NCBI GenBank assembly: GCA_943704525.1
Contig: CALSCQ010000014.1
Location: 1-33,529 of the forward strand
Reading direction: 5' to 3'
DNA from: Pigoraptor vietnamica
Taxonomy: Eukaryota; Opisthokonta; Filasterea
DNA: 33,529 bases
Below the pieces are notes generated by a model. That model did no database searches and had not been told where the DNA came from. It worked only from the letters and a program-made list of their open reading frames with translations. A program made the position numbers and the translations under genes. Every line of letters starts with the position of its first letter. Positions within the stretch are counted from its first letter, which is position 1. Positions 8,372 through 23,700 of this stretch are shown here, piece by piece.

Positions 8372-11300
8372 ATGGCGACGGTCGAGAGCTTTGGGCCGAC
8401 AGAGTCGGACGACGTTACAGTCGGCGACCACACTCTGCATGTGCCGCGGGTGCTCGTGTCGACCGAGCGGCCCGTCGTGCGCAACACACTCGAGGACCGT
8501 GGGTGTTGCAGCGCCGCGTCAGAAATTGCGTACTGTCTGTCTCACGCACGCATGCATGCTCTCGCAGGCACCTATGCGCACTCTCGGAGTAGCTGCATCG
8601 AGCTGCGGCCGTCGGTGGTCCACTTTGACGGGTACAAGGTCGGCGAGGTGCACCGGCAGACCGTGCGCATCCTCAATGTGTCGTCGTCGCCCCAGCGCAC
8701 GCACATTCTTCCGCCGCAGTCGCCGTACTTCAAAATCCACTACGAGAAGAAGGTGCGTAAGCCGATCTACTCTCTTCTGTGGTATTGCCTTATGTCGAAG
8801 TGGTCACTTTGTGTGCGCGGACATGCTCCCGTTGCATAAGTCCTGCCCGCTCACACGCGACCGTGTGTGCGCCAGGCGTCGCTGCCATGCGGCTTGAGCG
8901 AGGACGTGACGATCGAGTTTCGGCCGGGCGAGTGGCGCTACTACTACGACTGCGTGCGCGTGTGCTGCCAGGATGGCGAAAACCTCGTCATTCCGGTGCA
9001 CGCGTACCCCATAGTCAACCGCGCCATTTTCCCCTCGCGCGTCGACTTCAAGCCATGCGCCCTTACGGACGTGTGAGTCATGTGCGCCCGTGTGGTCGTC
9101 TGGATGAGCACGTGTCCCTGTGTGCTGACGACGGCGTGGCGCAGGCAAGAGAAGACGATCCCCCTGCGGTGCGAAGTGCCCATCGACTTTGACTACGAAA
9201 TTGCGGTGCTCGAGGGCCACCCGCACTTTATTGTCGAGCCCTTGCGCGGTGGGCATTCGGCGCAGTGTGCACGTGACCTGTGGCGAGTGCACGCGCGTGT
9301 GCTGAGGGTCTTGCTTTGCAGGCACCATCCCCGCGAACAGCGAGGCACACATCACCATCACACACTCGCCCACGAGCTACACGACGGCGTCGATCAAGCT
9401 GCAGCTCACCGTCGCCCAGTTCAACTTTGTGCCCATCGTGTGCGTCGTCGCGGGCTCAGCCATCCCGGGCATCGACCGGTGCGTGTCTTTTGAACCCCCC
9501 ATGTCCCGTGCAATGGCGCTTGTCAATTCCGCCGTTGTTCGCATTGCGTCACATGCCTGATGGGTGTTCATTGGATGTGTTTCACACCCAGGCCGGCGAC
9601 GCCACCCGACCGCGAGGCAGAGCGTGTGGCGGAGGCCCGTTTGGCGCGGGCGCGGCTGCAGGACCCCGCCTCGATTGCGCAGCAGGAGCGCATGCGTGCG
9701 CAGTGGCGACGCGAGCGCGAGGAAGGCGCGGGGGGTGCGAATGAGGCGACGGCGGGTGCCGAGGGGGAGGACGCGGGGCTGCCGGTGCCCACGAAGATGA
9801 TGGGCAGCCAGCATGCCGTATCCATGCTGCTGTCGCGGGCGCCGCGGCGGAGGGGGAAGGGCGGGCAGAAGGCGCGCGACCTGCGTGAGATTGTGGCGCT
9901 GAATCGGGAGGACTCGCTGACGACCCGTGAGGACAAGGAGCAGGCGTTCACGGCGCAGTTGCGCGGGTTCACGGAGCGCGAGCGTTCGAAGGAGCTGCAC
10001 TGGTTTGTGTGCGTCGGCGACGAAATGGTCGCGGACGCCGATGCGGACCGCGTGCTTGCCGAGCGCGCGGAGGCGGAGGCGCGGTGGGTGTGGCGGCTGT
10101 GCCGGGTGGCGGGTGGCACCTGCGGGAGAGTGTGCTTCTGTGACTGCGTATGCATGATGCCATGTCACGTGCGTGGGCCATGCGGCTTCTGATTCAACTT
10201 GCGCTGCAGATATCGCCTGAAGGTGGCCGCGCGGGGACTCGCCGGCGATTTCCCCGAGGGGCACAACGCGCGCCACTCGAACGCCCGCACGGTGCGCGAG
10301 GCCAACGCCCTCCCCGCGCAGCCGCCTGCCTTCGACATCTTCCTCAACGAAGAGTGGCACCGGCGCCACTCTGTGCTCTCGCGCTTTGTGCAGTGCGCGC
10401 GCCGAATAGTGCTTCGCGTGCGTGCGCAGCGGCGACTCGAGAAGATTCGCGCGTTCATTCAGCAGGCGGGGCCGAACCCCACGCGGCAGGTCGTTGCAGA
10501 GCTCGTCGTGTTTGACAATCGGCGCGTGCTGAGCAGCAAGATGGGACCCCGAGCGGCGCTCCGTCCCGTGCGCCCGGCGAACGAGGACGGGACGGTGGCG
10601 GGCGACACACAGGCGGATGCGGCCACACCGAGCGATGGCTATCGCGCAACGCTTGCCGTGTCGTCGGTGCACCGGTTCACATTCCCGACGGTGCGCACGG
10701 CGGGGATCAGCGCCACCCCCGTCGCCATTGTGGAGCCCGCCCGCGTGCTCGGCGGCGGCCTGTTTGTGTCTGCGGCGGCGGGTGCGGGCGAGAAGGAGCG
10801 TCGCCCCCTGGCCGCGTCCGGTGCGGAGGGCGCGTCGCGTGGGCCGATTTCTGCGTTCCAGCGGGTGAACGACCCGGGGTTCTTTGAGCTGAAGGTGCCG
10901 CAGCAGTACAAGCTGCTCGACTACCACCCGCACTCGGTCGAGGACTCGATGGGCTACGTCGCCCACGAGCGCGACCGCATGCTGCGCACGGGCGCCGAGG
11001 ATGAGCTCTTCGCGCGCGGCGACATTGGGGCCCAGCGCGCAATGGACGCGTATGTCGTGGACGACCCGTTGCCCGCCCGGCGCGGCCTCGGGGCACCGCA
11101 GGAGTACCCCTCGTTGCACATCTTTGTGAGTCTCAAATGCTGCCTGCGTGTGCGCGTCCTGCATCATGTGTTAACGCTCCCCCCTCGCAGACGCCCACGC
11201 CCGGCGTCGTGTCGTTCACGCCGGCGCTCCCCTTCAGCGAAGCAGAGACGTCACATGCGTTCCGCGCGGTCAAGGACGGCATGGATGCGTCGGACGTGGT

Positions 11301-12210
11301 CGCGGGGCTGATGACCTGGCGCGAGCAGCGCTACGCAAGCTTGATCGACGCACGCGGAGCACCCTATCTCTCCGATGTCTGGCTTCCACGATGGTGCGTG
11401 CGCCTGTATTGATGGGCGTGGCTCGTGTGCATTGTGGACAGGGCATGGCTGCGTGTGCGTGTGGTAGATGGGACGGTCGTTGTGTGTCGGTGTGCTGGGC
11501 ATGGCCACTCACGGCGTGGCGCATTGCAGGTCGGACCCGTTTTCCGACGAGCTTGTGCCGCACACTGTGCCGGAACTGCTCGACGGCCTCCCCGAGGACG
11601 ACGTGCTCAGCGATGACAGGTGCGTGATGCGCCATCCCTTCCATCCCCTCGTACAACATCCCATGGCCATTCCCGTTACTGACTGTTCTGTAACATGTGA
11701 GGCATGCAATGCGTGCAATGTCCCTTCTGACAATCGTTGTTGCCATCGCCCAGTGACAGCGACGACGAGATGTACGGCGAGCGCGCGGCCCCGGGGGCGC
11801 CGGCGTCGCAGCCAGTGGCGCACGCGCACCTGGTGCCTGAGATGGTCGGTGCGCTATTCCACGTGCCGGGCGCTGCGGCCGTCGCGACGGCAAGCACAAA
11901 GGACGCGCCGCCCCCCGTGGCCGCGGGTCCGTCCCTCGGCATTGCCGCGTCGCAATTCGCGCTCCGATCGACGGCGTCAAAGTGGGTGAAAGCGTACGCT
12001 CGGTGACATGTGCGGCTTGGTGCTCGGTGTGTGTCCATGCCCTTTGTGCCCATCCGCAGGCAGGCACCCAATGCTAACGGCCTTTGCTTTAGGGACGACC
12101 GCGAGGCAGAGTTCGGCAAACACCTCGCGTCCCAGCGCAACCGCCTGGGCGCCGCCGTCAACGGAAAGGTCGCCGCGCTCAACACGACGCTCGGAAAGCT
12201 CAAAATTTAA
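8372..12210 (+). CDS. CFAP221: Cilia and flagella associated protein 221 (PCDP1/FAP221)
   Basis: CFAP221 is a calmodulin-binding subunit of the C1d projection of the axonemal central pair and controls ciliary beat. Eleven exons (8372-8498, 8568-8752, 8876-9072, 9145-9248, 9322-9478, 9592-10089, 10210-11125, 11191-11393, 11530-11619, 11754-11985, 12064-12210) sum to 2856 nt, 951 aa, a little longer than animal forms (about 840). N-terminal exons encode beta-rich ASH/MSP-like modules (RPSVVHFDGYKVGE, VTIEFRPGEWRYYYD, LVIPVHAYPIVN). A charged helix follows, then LREIVALNREDSLTTREDKE and LHWFVCVGDE, a signature I associate with this family. The C-terminus has FELKVPQQYKLLDYHP and FGKHLASQRNRLGAAV. 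The exon 6 donor (10090, GTGGCG) is the weakest junction. Its presence implies a flagellated life stage. Confidence 0.88.
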
Positions 12211-12347
12211 GACAACGCGCCACGCACGCCACGCGCACGCACGCGCACGCACCGCGCCACGCACACGCATGCATCGCCTGTATTGCCTTGTCTCTTGCGT
12301 CGCTGTATAAAAAGCACTACTTTTGTCCATTGCTGGCCGTCCCGCGG

Positions 12348-14435
12348 TCAAATCCAGAATTTGACGATGCCTACTTGGAACATGATGAGCGCCGTGACGA
12401 GGAAGACAAAGACGAGCTTGGAGAGGAGCGCGGGGGTGATGGGGACGGCGACAATCTTGGCCTTGAACTCGACGTGGCTTACAAAGAGAATGAACGAGTC
12501 GAGGTCCGCCTGCGTCGCCTTCCTGCTCCATGCGAGAGGTTTCAGTATGAATGACGCAGAGCACGGCAGTGTACGGACACATGCACTCAAGCAGCACCCA
12601 AGGACTGCCATCGCACGCACCGATATCCCTCGTTGCGCATGATCACGGCGCTCTCCCGCAGCGACCGCCCCTTGGACGACACGCGCGCGGCCTGCAGCAG
12701 CGCCCCGAACAGGATGAGCAGCCAGAGCACGAGGTCGAGTATTGTCAGCGCCTTGCCCATGTTCGTGTAGCCCTGGATGTCGCCGTCGAGGATGGTGACC
12801 ACGGGCGTCACCGTCAGCGTCACAAACATAAACGCGCTCATGCCAATTGCATAGCCAATGCCGCGGTTCATGTTGCGCAGCCACCGCTGCAGCTGCACGA
12901 CCTCCTGCGCCGTCCATCCGGGGGAGACGAGTCAGCCTGACGAACACGCATGGCAAAAGCAAACAGCACGCCACTTCCTCCCACTACTCAAACACAATAC
13001 TCACATAGTCCACTTGATCGCATGCACACCACGCTCACACTCACTCACACGCACTCACACTCACTCACACTCGCACTCATGCGCAAAAAACCCGCTTCTA
13101 TCACTCACTCACACGCGCACTCAAAACGCACACTCACGCGCACAAATCACACCACATACACTCACGCGCACACACACAAGCACACAAGCGCACGTATCAC
13201 ACTAGCCCATCACAGTATGGCGCCTTGCTCCATTAGACGACAATCGCACCTGGATGGTGCCGTTGAGCGTGAGCTGTCGCTGCGTGAGGCGGTGTCGGAG
13301 GCCGTCCGTGTAGAACAGCAGCAGGCGGCACTGGATGGCGTAGTTGACCACCAGCGCCACGTACGTCGAATCGGCGACGGCCGTCGCGAATATCTGCACG
13401 ACAATCAGCCACGCGCGGACGCCCGTCGTAAAGTCGGTGCCCGCGACAAACACGTACTGCAGCACGTTGTACACGATGCGGCACGCGATCCACAGCGACC
13501 CGACGACAATGTAGGCGCGGAGGGTGTGGACGAGCTTCGACTGCGAGAGGTCGCCGTAGAGCGTCTGGTAGCTGTTTTCGGTGGAGCGGAGGAAGACCGT
13601 CTCGATGAGGGACGTGAGGTGCTCGAAGCCGCTCATGCGGCGAAAGTAGTACATGGCGTACGCAAACGAAATGAAGTGCACAATGTCGGGGACGATGTAC
13701 TTGGAGATGATGTTGGAGCAGACGGTGGAGCCCTCGTCGCGCTGGCGGCAGAGTGGCCGCATGTCAGCATGGCAAATGCGACCGAGTGGCAAGCGACAGA
13801 CGCAAGCGACAGACGCAAGCGACCGAATGGCAGTGCGCGCACAGGCGCAGCACACCGTCACTGTACCTTCTCGCGACAAACAAGAATGTCGTAGGCGTAG
13901 CTATAGAGAATGAGAGCGAGGATGCACAGCGGATAGACGACGTTCACCACCACGTTGAGTGTCGGCCGCGATATCTCAATGTGCGTCCATGCCAGTATTC
14001 GCAGGAGCCACTGGAGCAGCAGTCATGTGAGCCACGCCACACACCGCACGACATACACAGCAGTCCATGTGAGCCACACGGCGCACACCGCACGACACCC
14101 TCACCGTAATGGGCCTCACGACCGTGTTTTGGCAGCGCTGCAATGCCGCAGTCATGTCGAAAACATCCTCATGCGACTCCTCCGGAGGCGCAGCGGCACG
14201 CTGTTTGTGCGAGTCGGAAAGTGTCAGTCCGTGGACCAGCAGCCAGTCGAAATGAGCGACTCACCTGCACGTTCACATACTGCTGCAGAAACTCGAGGTC
14301 TGACAACTCCGAGGGATCGGCTGTTGCATGATGAATCCCACTGCCCAGCGACCCTTCTTGCCCTGAAACAGCGACCACATGGTGCGCCCCATATGCAGAG
14401 GCGCTGTTGGAATGCGCGACCGACTCCTGCGCCAT
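12348..14435 (-). CDS. Gustatory-receptor-like (GRL) seven-transmembrane protein
   Basis: Six exons (14265-14435, 14105-14200, 13867-14010, 13250-13741, 12621-12904, 12348-12522) sum to 1362 nt, 453 aa. The start ATG at 14435 has an in-frame TAA just upstream. Seven hydrophobic helices fall near residues 107-132, 147-170, 212-237, 247-274, 317-340, 352-375 and 428-450, after a soluble 100-residue N-terminus. Layout and C-terminus resemble the insect chemoreceptor (Gr/Or) superfamily and its protist GRL relatives. Between TM4 and TM5 lies a cytosolic helix (CRLLLFYTDGLRHRL, then VVQLQRWLRNMN). After TM6 comes an amphipathic segment (SFILFVSHVEFKAKIVAVPI), then TM7 with TALIMFQ in the place of insect TYLVILIQF. 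Insect members form tetrameric cation channels with an intracellular N-terminus; ligand and function here are unknown. The PHTF branch of the same superfamily is an alternative. It ends 138 bp from CFAP221, convergent. Confidence 0.68.
13023..13196. repeat. CA/CTCACA-rich microsatellite in GRL intron
   Basis: Degenerate (CACTCA)n and (CA)n tracts fill most of the 345-bp intron 12905-13249. This is the longest intron of the gene. Open frames across it are repeat translations rich in Thr/His/Ser and are not exons. Confidence 0.8.
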
Positions 14436-14627
14436 CACATGTTAGAGTGGGGTAACGCATCGTGACAAAACTCTTAGGCACGCTACCTTGCGAAGGAGAG
14501 GTTCGCGCATTTCTTTTTCACCCCTCCGTCCATCCATTGGGACGACAGAGGCGGCACAGCGGACAGAATCAATGGTTCAAAATGTTTCTGCGACGTTTCA
14601 CTGTTTTTGTTTCATCATTTGATCAAG

Positions 14628-14644
14628 CACGTGACGACCATTGG
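14628..14644. promoter_or_regulatory. CACGTGAC plus CCAAT-like pair upstream of the GRL gene
   Basis: CACGTGAC at 14628-14635 is followed by CCATTGG at 14638-14644, about 200 bp upstream of the GRL ATG. The same pairing, CACGTGACC then ATTGG, occurs upstream of the 2OG oxygenase (27447 and 27468). The regulatory role is inferred. Confidence 0.35.
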
Positions 14645-14927
14645 CTCCACAAAAAAAAACACAGCCAAACCCCGGATGCGAAGAGTAACAGCTGTTACAT
14701 AGGAGCCGACACTGAGCGTGTACACATTGTTTCTGTGAGTGCAGGGCAAGAGCTCTTGGCCACGAACAAATGTATTCCGCAGTGGGTCAAAAAACGGGTA
14801 CAATATGTACGCACTACCGAGCGAGTGCAAACACCCGCGGCAGATTCGTGCATCCCACAGTACATGTACATGTATGCACAATGGTCTTTGTACTCATGAG
14901 CATTGTAGCTTTCCTTTTTTTACTTAG

Positions 14928-15144
14928 AAGGTCCTCGACATAACTATCCGCAGGGATGACGAAGTAGCCCTGCCCAATGACTTCGTCTCTTGGCTGAGTG
15001 GATTATCATCAAAGGGGCTAACGTTATTATTTATTCAATACCGCAGCAGCATGCATTGCAAGAGTGAGTACGCAACAGCAAATTCGATGCTGAAAGAACA
15101 GAAAAGGAGTGTATGGGAGATGCTTGAATTATGTCGAGGACCTT
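14928..15144. repeat. 16-bp inverted repeat enclosing a predicted pseudoknot
   Basis: AAGGTCCTCGACATAA (14928-14943) and its exact reverse complement (15129-15144) bound a 217-bp segment. Just inside, GCAGGG (14950-14955) pairs with CCCTGC (14968-14973), and GACGAAGT (14958-14965) pairs with ACTTCGTC (14980-14987). The order a-b-a'-b' is that of an H-type pseudoknot, with loops of 2, 2 and 6 nt. ATCCGC (14946-14951) can pair with GTGGAT (14998-15003) as an alternative. It may be a structured RNA or a small inverted-repeat element (MITE-like). I see no target-site duplication at its ends. Confidence 0.5.
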
Positions 15145-15223
15145 TCCAAAAGGAAAGCCGTGAGATACATTGCTCTAAAGAGTACGCAACAGCGCGTTGA
15201 ATTTTGAAAGCGCAATAAAGGAA
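15053..15223. repeat. Imperfect direct duplication, about 113 bp apart
   Basis: The segment starting CATTGCAAGAGTGAGTACGC at about 15053 recurs as CATTGCTCTAAAGAGTACGC at about 15167. Both copies continue through GCAACAGC, a diverged TT-rich part, TGAAAG and an A-rich stretch ending AAAGGA. The first copy lies inside the 14928-15144 inverted repeat and the second outside. A weaker third copy (ACGCAACATATTG) may begin at about 15296. Confidence 0.6.
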
Positions 15224-15745
15224 GCTTGAGCGTTCAACGAGCGCCAAGGTACTACTCACAGCAGTGCAAGTGAAAGAGGGAGGCATGTAACGTACACGCA
15301 ACATATTGTCTGCAAGTACATATGAATTGCCATTCATTGAGAATGACGAACGAGCACTGCACAAAGTTGGCCCTGTCGGGACAATAGATGCTTATATGGA
15401 TAGATTATCGTTTCATATAGATAGAACGGGAGCATATTAAACATAATTAATACAATCTGAAGCCAATCGGCGCTAATATAGCTATCACGTGTAAATTAAA
15501 GTCCTTGCCAAGTAAAGGCTCCGACTACGTTCGTTTCACCCTTATTGAGCCTATCATGTTGTTATGACATCTTGCATTACCAAAAGACCTCGATGCGGCG
15601 TCGACTGCGGCGTTTAAACTTGCTCCGTTCTTTGCTTAAGCCTTGCACAACGGTGCCGAGTTGGCGTGGGAAAGACTTCTATTGCTATTTGGGTGCATCC
15701 GAAGTCCACGTAGTTTGTGATGCAGCATAATAGCTTGTATTCCCT

Positions 15746-20465
<4,720 letters not shown>

Positions 20466-20617
20466 GGCGCAGCGAAAGCGCCCACTGTCAATGCCACGTG
20501 CGAATTGTCGGGCGCTGTGTCAGTCTTTCAAGTAAAATCGTCCCCGCTGTTTCCCTTTGCCGGCGGCAACACAAAACAGCTGGTCGCCAGTGTAACGTGG
20601 TAACAAGGTTTTATAGA

Positions 20618-23432
20618 TCATGTCACCGGTCCTTCGCCCTCAGGCGGTTCGCCGTCGTCCTCGCCGTCATTCGGAGTTCTGCGCAAATGGAAGAAAACGT
20701 GAGAGATTGTGTGTGTGCGTGTGTGTGTGTGAGAGAGCGCGGGGGTTCGGGAGTCGTTCTGCAAAATCATATCCAAGTGTCGCTACGATACCGCCGCCGA
20801 CACACACCCGTCAATATCGTCGCGGGCGTTCTCAGAGAGGCCGCGCGGGTCCAGCTCCGTGGCCCAGGCTTTGCATAGCTGCGCATCGGCCACGTGACCA
20901 AGGCGTCGGTGTGCGTGGCTGAGAAGGCGGTACACGGACGCCTCCCGCGGGGCCGCGTCGCGCAATCGCGTGAGAATTTCGATTGCCTCCTGTGGGGGAC
21001 AACCAGAAGCACATGCTTTGGGCACCGCAAAGAATGAAAAGAGACAGCAATGCGCTGCCCACCTCGTGTCGGTCAAGAGCGCACAGCACGACCGCGCGGT
21101 TGTACTGCACGAGCGGCAGAGTGCCGTCGATTTCGGCGGCCTTGTTCAGCACCTCGAGGGCACTGGCAGATTCGCCGCGCGCATTGAGTGTCTGCCAGAA
21201 ACAGTGCGTGAAATGCGTTAGATTGCGAGCAGGAGCAGGTGTTGACAGCTTCCGGCGACGCCCACCAGCCCGAGATAGCAGTGCAGCACAGCGCTCTGCG
21301 GGTTGATCGACAGCGCGCGCTCAAAGTGGTACTGCGCTGCCTCGTACTTCTCCTGCCGGAAGAGAATCATGCCGAGGCCGTACCTGCGCGGGAGAAGCCG
21401 CGTGCCCCGTCAACCAATGCCAATGCGCATGCAGTCACGACGAACACAGGCATTCGGCGAGCGCTCACCATGCGTTGTAGTGCCGCGGGTCAACCCTGAT
21501 GGCCGTCTGGAAGTGCCCAACGGCGCGCTCAAAGTCCTCGTTGGCCACAAACTCGTGCCCAAGCAGTGTGTAGCCGTACGCGAAGTGCGAATCCACCTGT
21601 CACGTGCGGGGCGTGAGAAAAGCCCAGCCATCTGAGCAGGCACAGGCACACTCTTACTTGCCTGCACAGCGCGCTCAAACAGGCGGATGGCCGACGCGTG
21701 CTCCTTCTGCGCGCTGAAGCAGTTGCCGGCCGCACACCACCCCTGCGCTCCCGTGCGGTCCACGCTGAGCAACGCACTCGCCAGCGCCGAGAGCCCTGCC
21801 TCGTCCCGCAGGTGCCACAGCGCCGTCGAGTACAGCTCCATGTTCTCCAAGCAAAAGGGGTCTGCCGCCCGCACTGCCTCAAAGACTCGCGCGCTCTGCG
21901 CACAGGGCACGATCAGCACCCAACGAAGACGAACACAGAGCACAGGGCGCGACATGCTAACGCACCTCTTGGTACTGGCCGAGCTCGAGGTGTGCTCGTG
22001 CCACTTGACACATTGCGTAAGTGCTCTCCGCAAAAGGCGCCGGAAGGTCCGCAAACAGCGCGAGCGCCGCACGGCAGTCAAAGCGAGCGAGTGCAGCAAA
22101 CGCCGTGCCCAGGGCGCGGTAGACCGCCCGCAGCGCCTTCTGCCCCTCTGTCTCTTGCGACTGCGCAGTCCCTTCGCCCGCAGAAGCCTCCGAGGGTGGT
22201 GCGCCCCTCTCTGTGTCACTGCCGTCGAGGGCGAACGTGACCGACGGCGCAGGTGGCTGAGCCGCGCCGTCGTCTTTGGCACGCGTGGTTCGCTTGCCCT
22301 TCCCCCGTGCGGCAGATGTGGGGCGGGAGGGCGGCGCAGAGTCCTCAGTTGCCAGCATGGCAGACCGCGCGCGCGTGCGCACACCCACTAGTGGCAAAGG
22401 CTCTTGCGTATGCGGTGCTCTTGCAGTGGCCGACGCGGGCGCGACGGTGTCCGGGGTCGACGTGGCGGCAACCTTGGCCCTCTTCTTGGGCGCGGCCACC
22501 GGGGCCGCTGCTGCCCCTGGCGTCGTGTCGGCAGGCTCGCTCGCAGCAAATAGCCGCGACAGGCCCTTGCGCGTGGGCGGCGGCGCGACAGATGCTGGCG
22601 TCGAGTGTGCCGCGGCTGCTGGTGACGGCGTCAGGCCGCGAGCGGGCGGTGCACGTGGACTTGTTGCAACCCCATGAACGACAAACGGCGTGCGCGGCGT
22701 CTGTGCACCCGGCGTCGCCAAAATGCTTGCAACGCCAATGCCTGTCGATGCGCGCCGATGGAGCGTGAAACTCTGGTCGAAACTCTCGTCATTTCCCCTC
22801 GCATCCGCGGCGTGAGGGACTGCCCCGGTGTCGCCGAAGATTGCCTCCGCGTCCGGCGCGCACCCCATGCGGCAAAGAGCCTCAAAGGGACCCCACAGCG
22901 AGTCGTTTGCCTTGAGCGCATTCCGAAAGTGCGTTTCGCTGCGCTGCAGGTTGCCGAGCCGCTTGCACACCAGGCCCGCCAGGTACGACGCCGCACCCCC
23001 AGGGTCGTCCTTGGCATCGCGCGCCGCCTGCACTGCCGCCAGCGCACCAAAGGACCCTACCACGGGATGACCCCACGTATCCAGCGGCGTCCACCCCAAC
23101 ACACCCCGCTCGGCGGTGTCGAGGTCCGTCTGGCTGTCGAGGCAAACGCGGGCGTAGAGCAGGCGCATGGGGTGCGGGGCGGGCAGCGCACCCAGCGGGG
23201 CCCCAAGCACGCGGTCGCGCAGCACCGCCAGCACCTCGAGGGGCTGTCCGGTGTGGTAACGAGAGAGCGCAAAGAGATAGAGGGCCTCGTCGTCGTCGAG
23301 CCCGCTCACGTCGCGCAGGCGGTCGGCGGCGAACGCGGCCTCCTCAAACAGGAAGAGGTCGATGCACTCGCGAACAATCGCAACCAGGCGCGCACGCAGC
23401 GGCCCTCGGGAGGACTCGTCCGGTTGCGGCAT
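20618..23432 (-). CDS. CDC27: Anaphase-promoting complex subunit 3 (Cdc27)
   Basis: APC3 is a TPR scaffold of the APC/C ubiquitin ligase; its dimer binds the Ile-Arg tails of Cdc20/Cdh1 and Apc10. Seven exons (21966-23432, 21662-21895, 21469-21596, 21266-21383, 21063-21191, 20808-20989, 20618-20678) sum to 2319 nt, 772 aa. N-terminal TPRs include ALYLFALSRYHTGQPLE and WGPFEALCRMG (family WSPFESLCEIG). Residues about 235-460 are a disordered linker with several S/T-P sites (TPGAQTPRTPF, TSPRAPP). C-terminal TPRs include VDSHFAYGYTLLGHEF, RHYNAWYGLGMI, INPQSAVLHCYLG and LVQYNRAVVL, close to human CDC27. The tail is acidic. Intron 2 has a GC donor (CAG|GCAAGT at 21661). I start at 23432; an ATG at 23495 would add 21 residues. 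It is divergent from NUF2. Confidence 0.94.
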
Positions 23433-23700
23433 GGTGGCGGGGCCCACCGAACAGTGGCCACAGGGCGCGCGTTGCGGCTGTTTCATGCGCGTCAAGTGTA
23501 ACGCCAGTGCGGGCGTGTGAAATTGAATCGCCCGCCCTGTCGCGTCATTATCCAGATTGCGTCATCACATCGGCTTCAGTGATGTCATCATAGTGGGCGC
23601 GCATCGGCTCAAATTTGAATTTTCAGGCTGTCAGAGCATCGCACAAGACAATCTTGCAACAAGTCCACGTCCACCGCCAACACTATAGACAAAAAACACG
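23433..23700. promoter_or_regulatory. Bidirectional promoter of CDC27 and NUF2
   Basis: The 268 bp between the two divergent start codons hold three GTCATYA boxes (23543-23549, 23561-23567, 23584-23590). The last lies in TGATGTCATCA, one base from a CRE (TGACGTCA). GTGGGCGCGC at about 23593 resembles an E2F/CDE site, and the palindrome TCAAATTTGA (23609-23618) contains TTTGAA, the CHR consensus of animal cell-cycle genes. No TATA box is clear. Shared mitotic regulation of the two genes is inferred. Confidence 0.5.

Larger units (their letters stand above)
14436..15745. other. AT-rich intergenic island
   Basis: This 1.3-kb spacer between the divergently ending GRL start and the LARS2 stop is clearly richer in A and T than the rest of the window. 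No spliced gene fits. It contains CACGTGAC (14628-14635) followed by CCATTGG, both within about 210 bp of the GRL start and plausibly its promoter. It also contains a 16-bp inverted repeat enclosing a pseudoknot (14928-15144) and a duplicated segment (15053-15223). A minus-strand frame at 15035-15364 (109 codons) spans the duplication and carries internal repeats, but no family is recognised. Confidence 0.6.

Noticed and set aside
9377-11167. 596-codon minus-strand frame opposite CFAP221
   Set aside because: It is an antisense shadow; the plus strand has spliced, family-matching sequence through the whole interval, and the shadow is His/Arg/Ala-rich with no domain.
13023-13196. CRISPR-like or satellite array of CACTCA units
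   Set aside because: The units are short, degenerate and without spacers; it is a simple-sequence tract inside an intron.
14988-15003. TGGCTGAGTGG, a perfect match to the Pol III A box
   Set aside because: No B box (GGTTCRANNCC) or tRNA fold lies downstream within 200 bases. It may still be a promoter for the structured RNA noted nearby, but that is unsupported.
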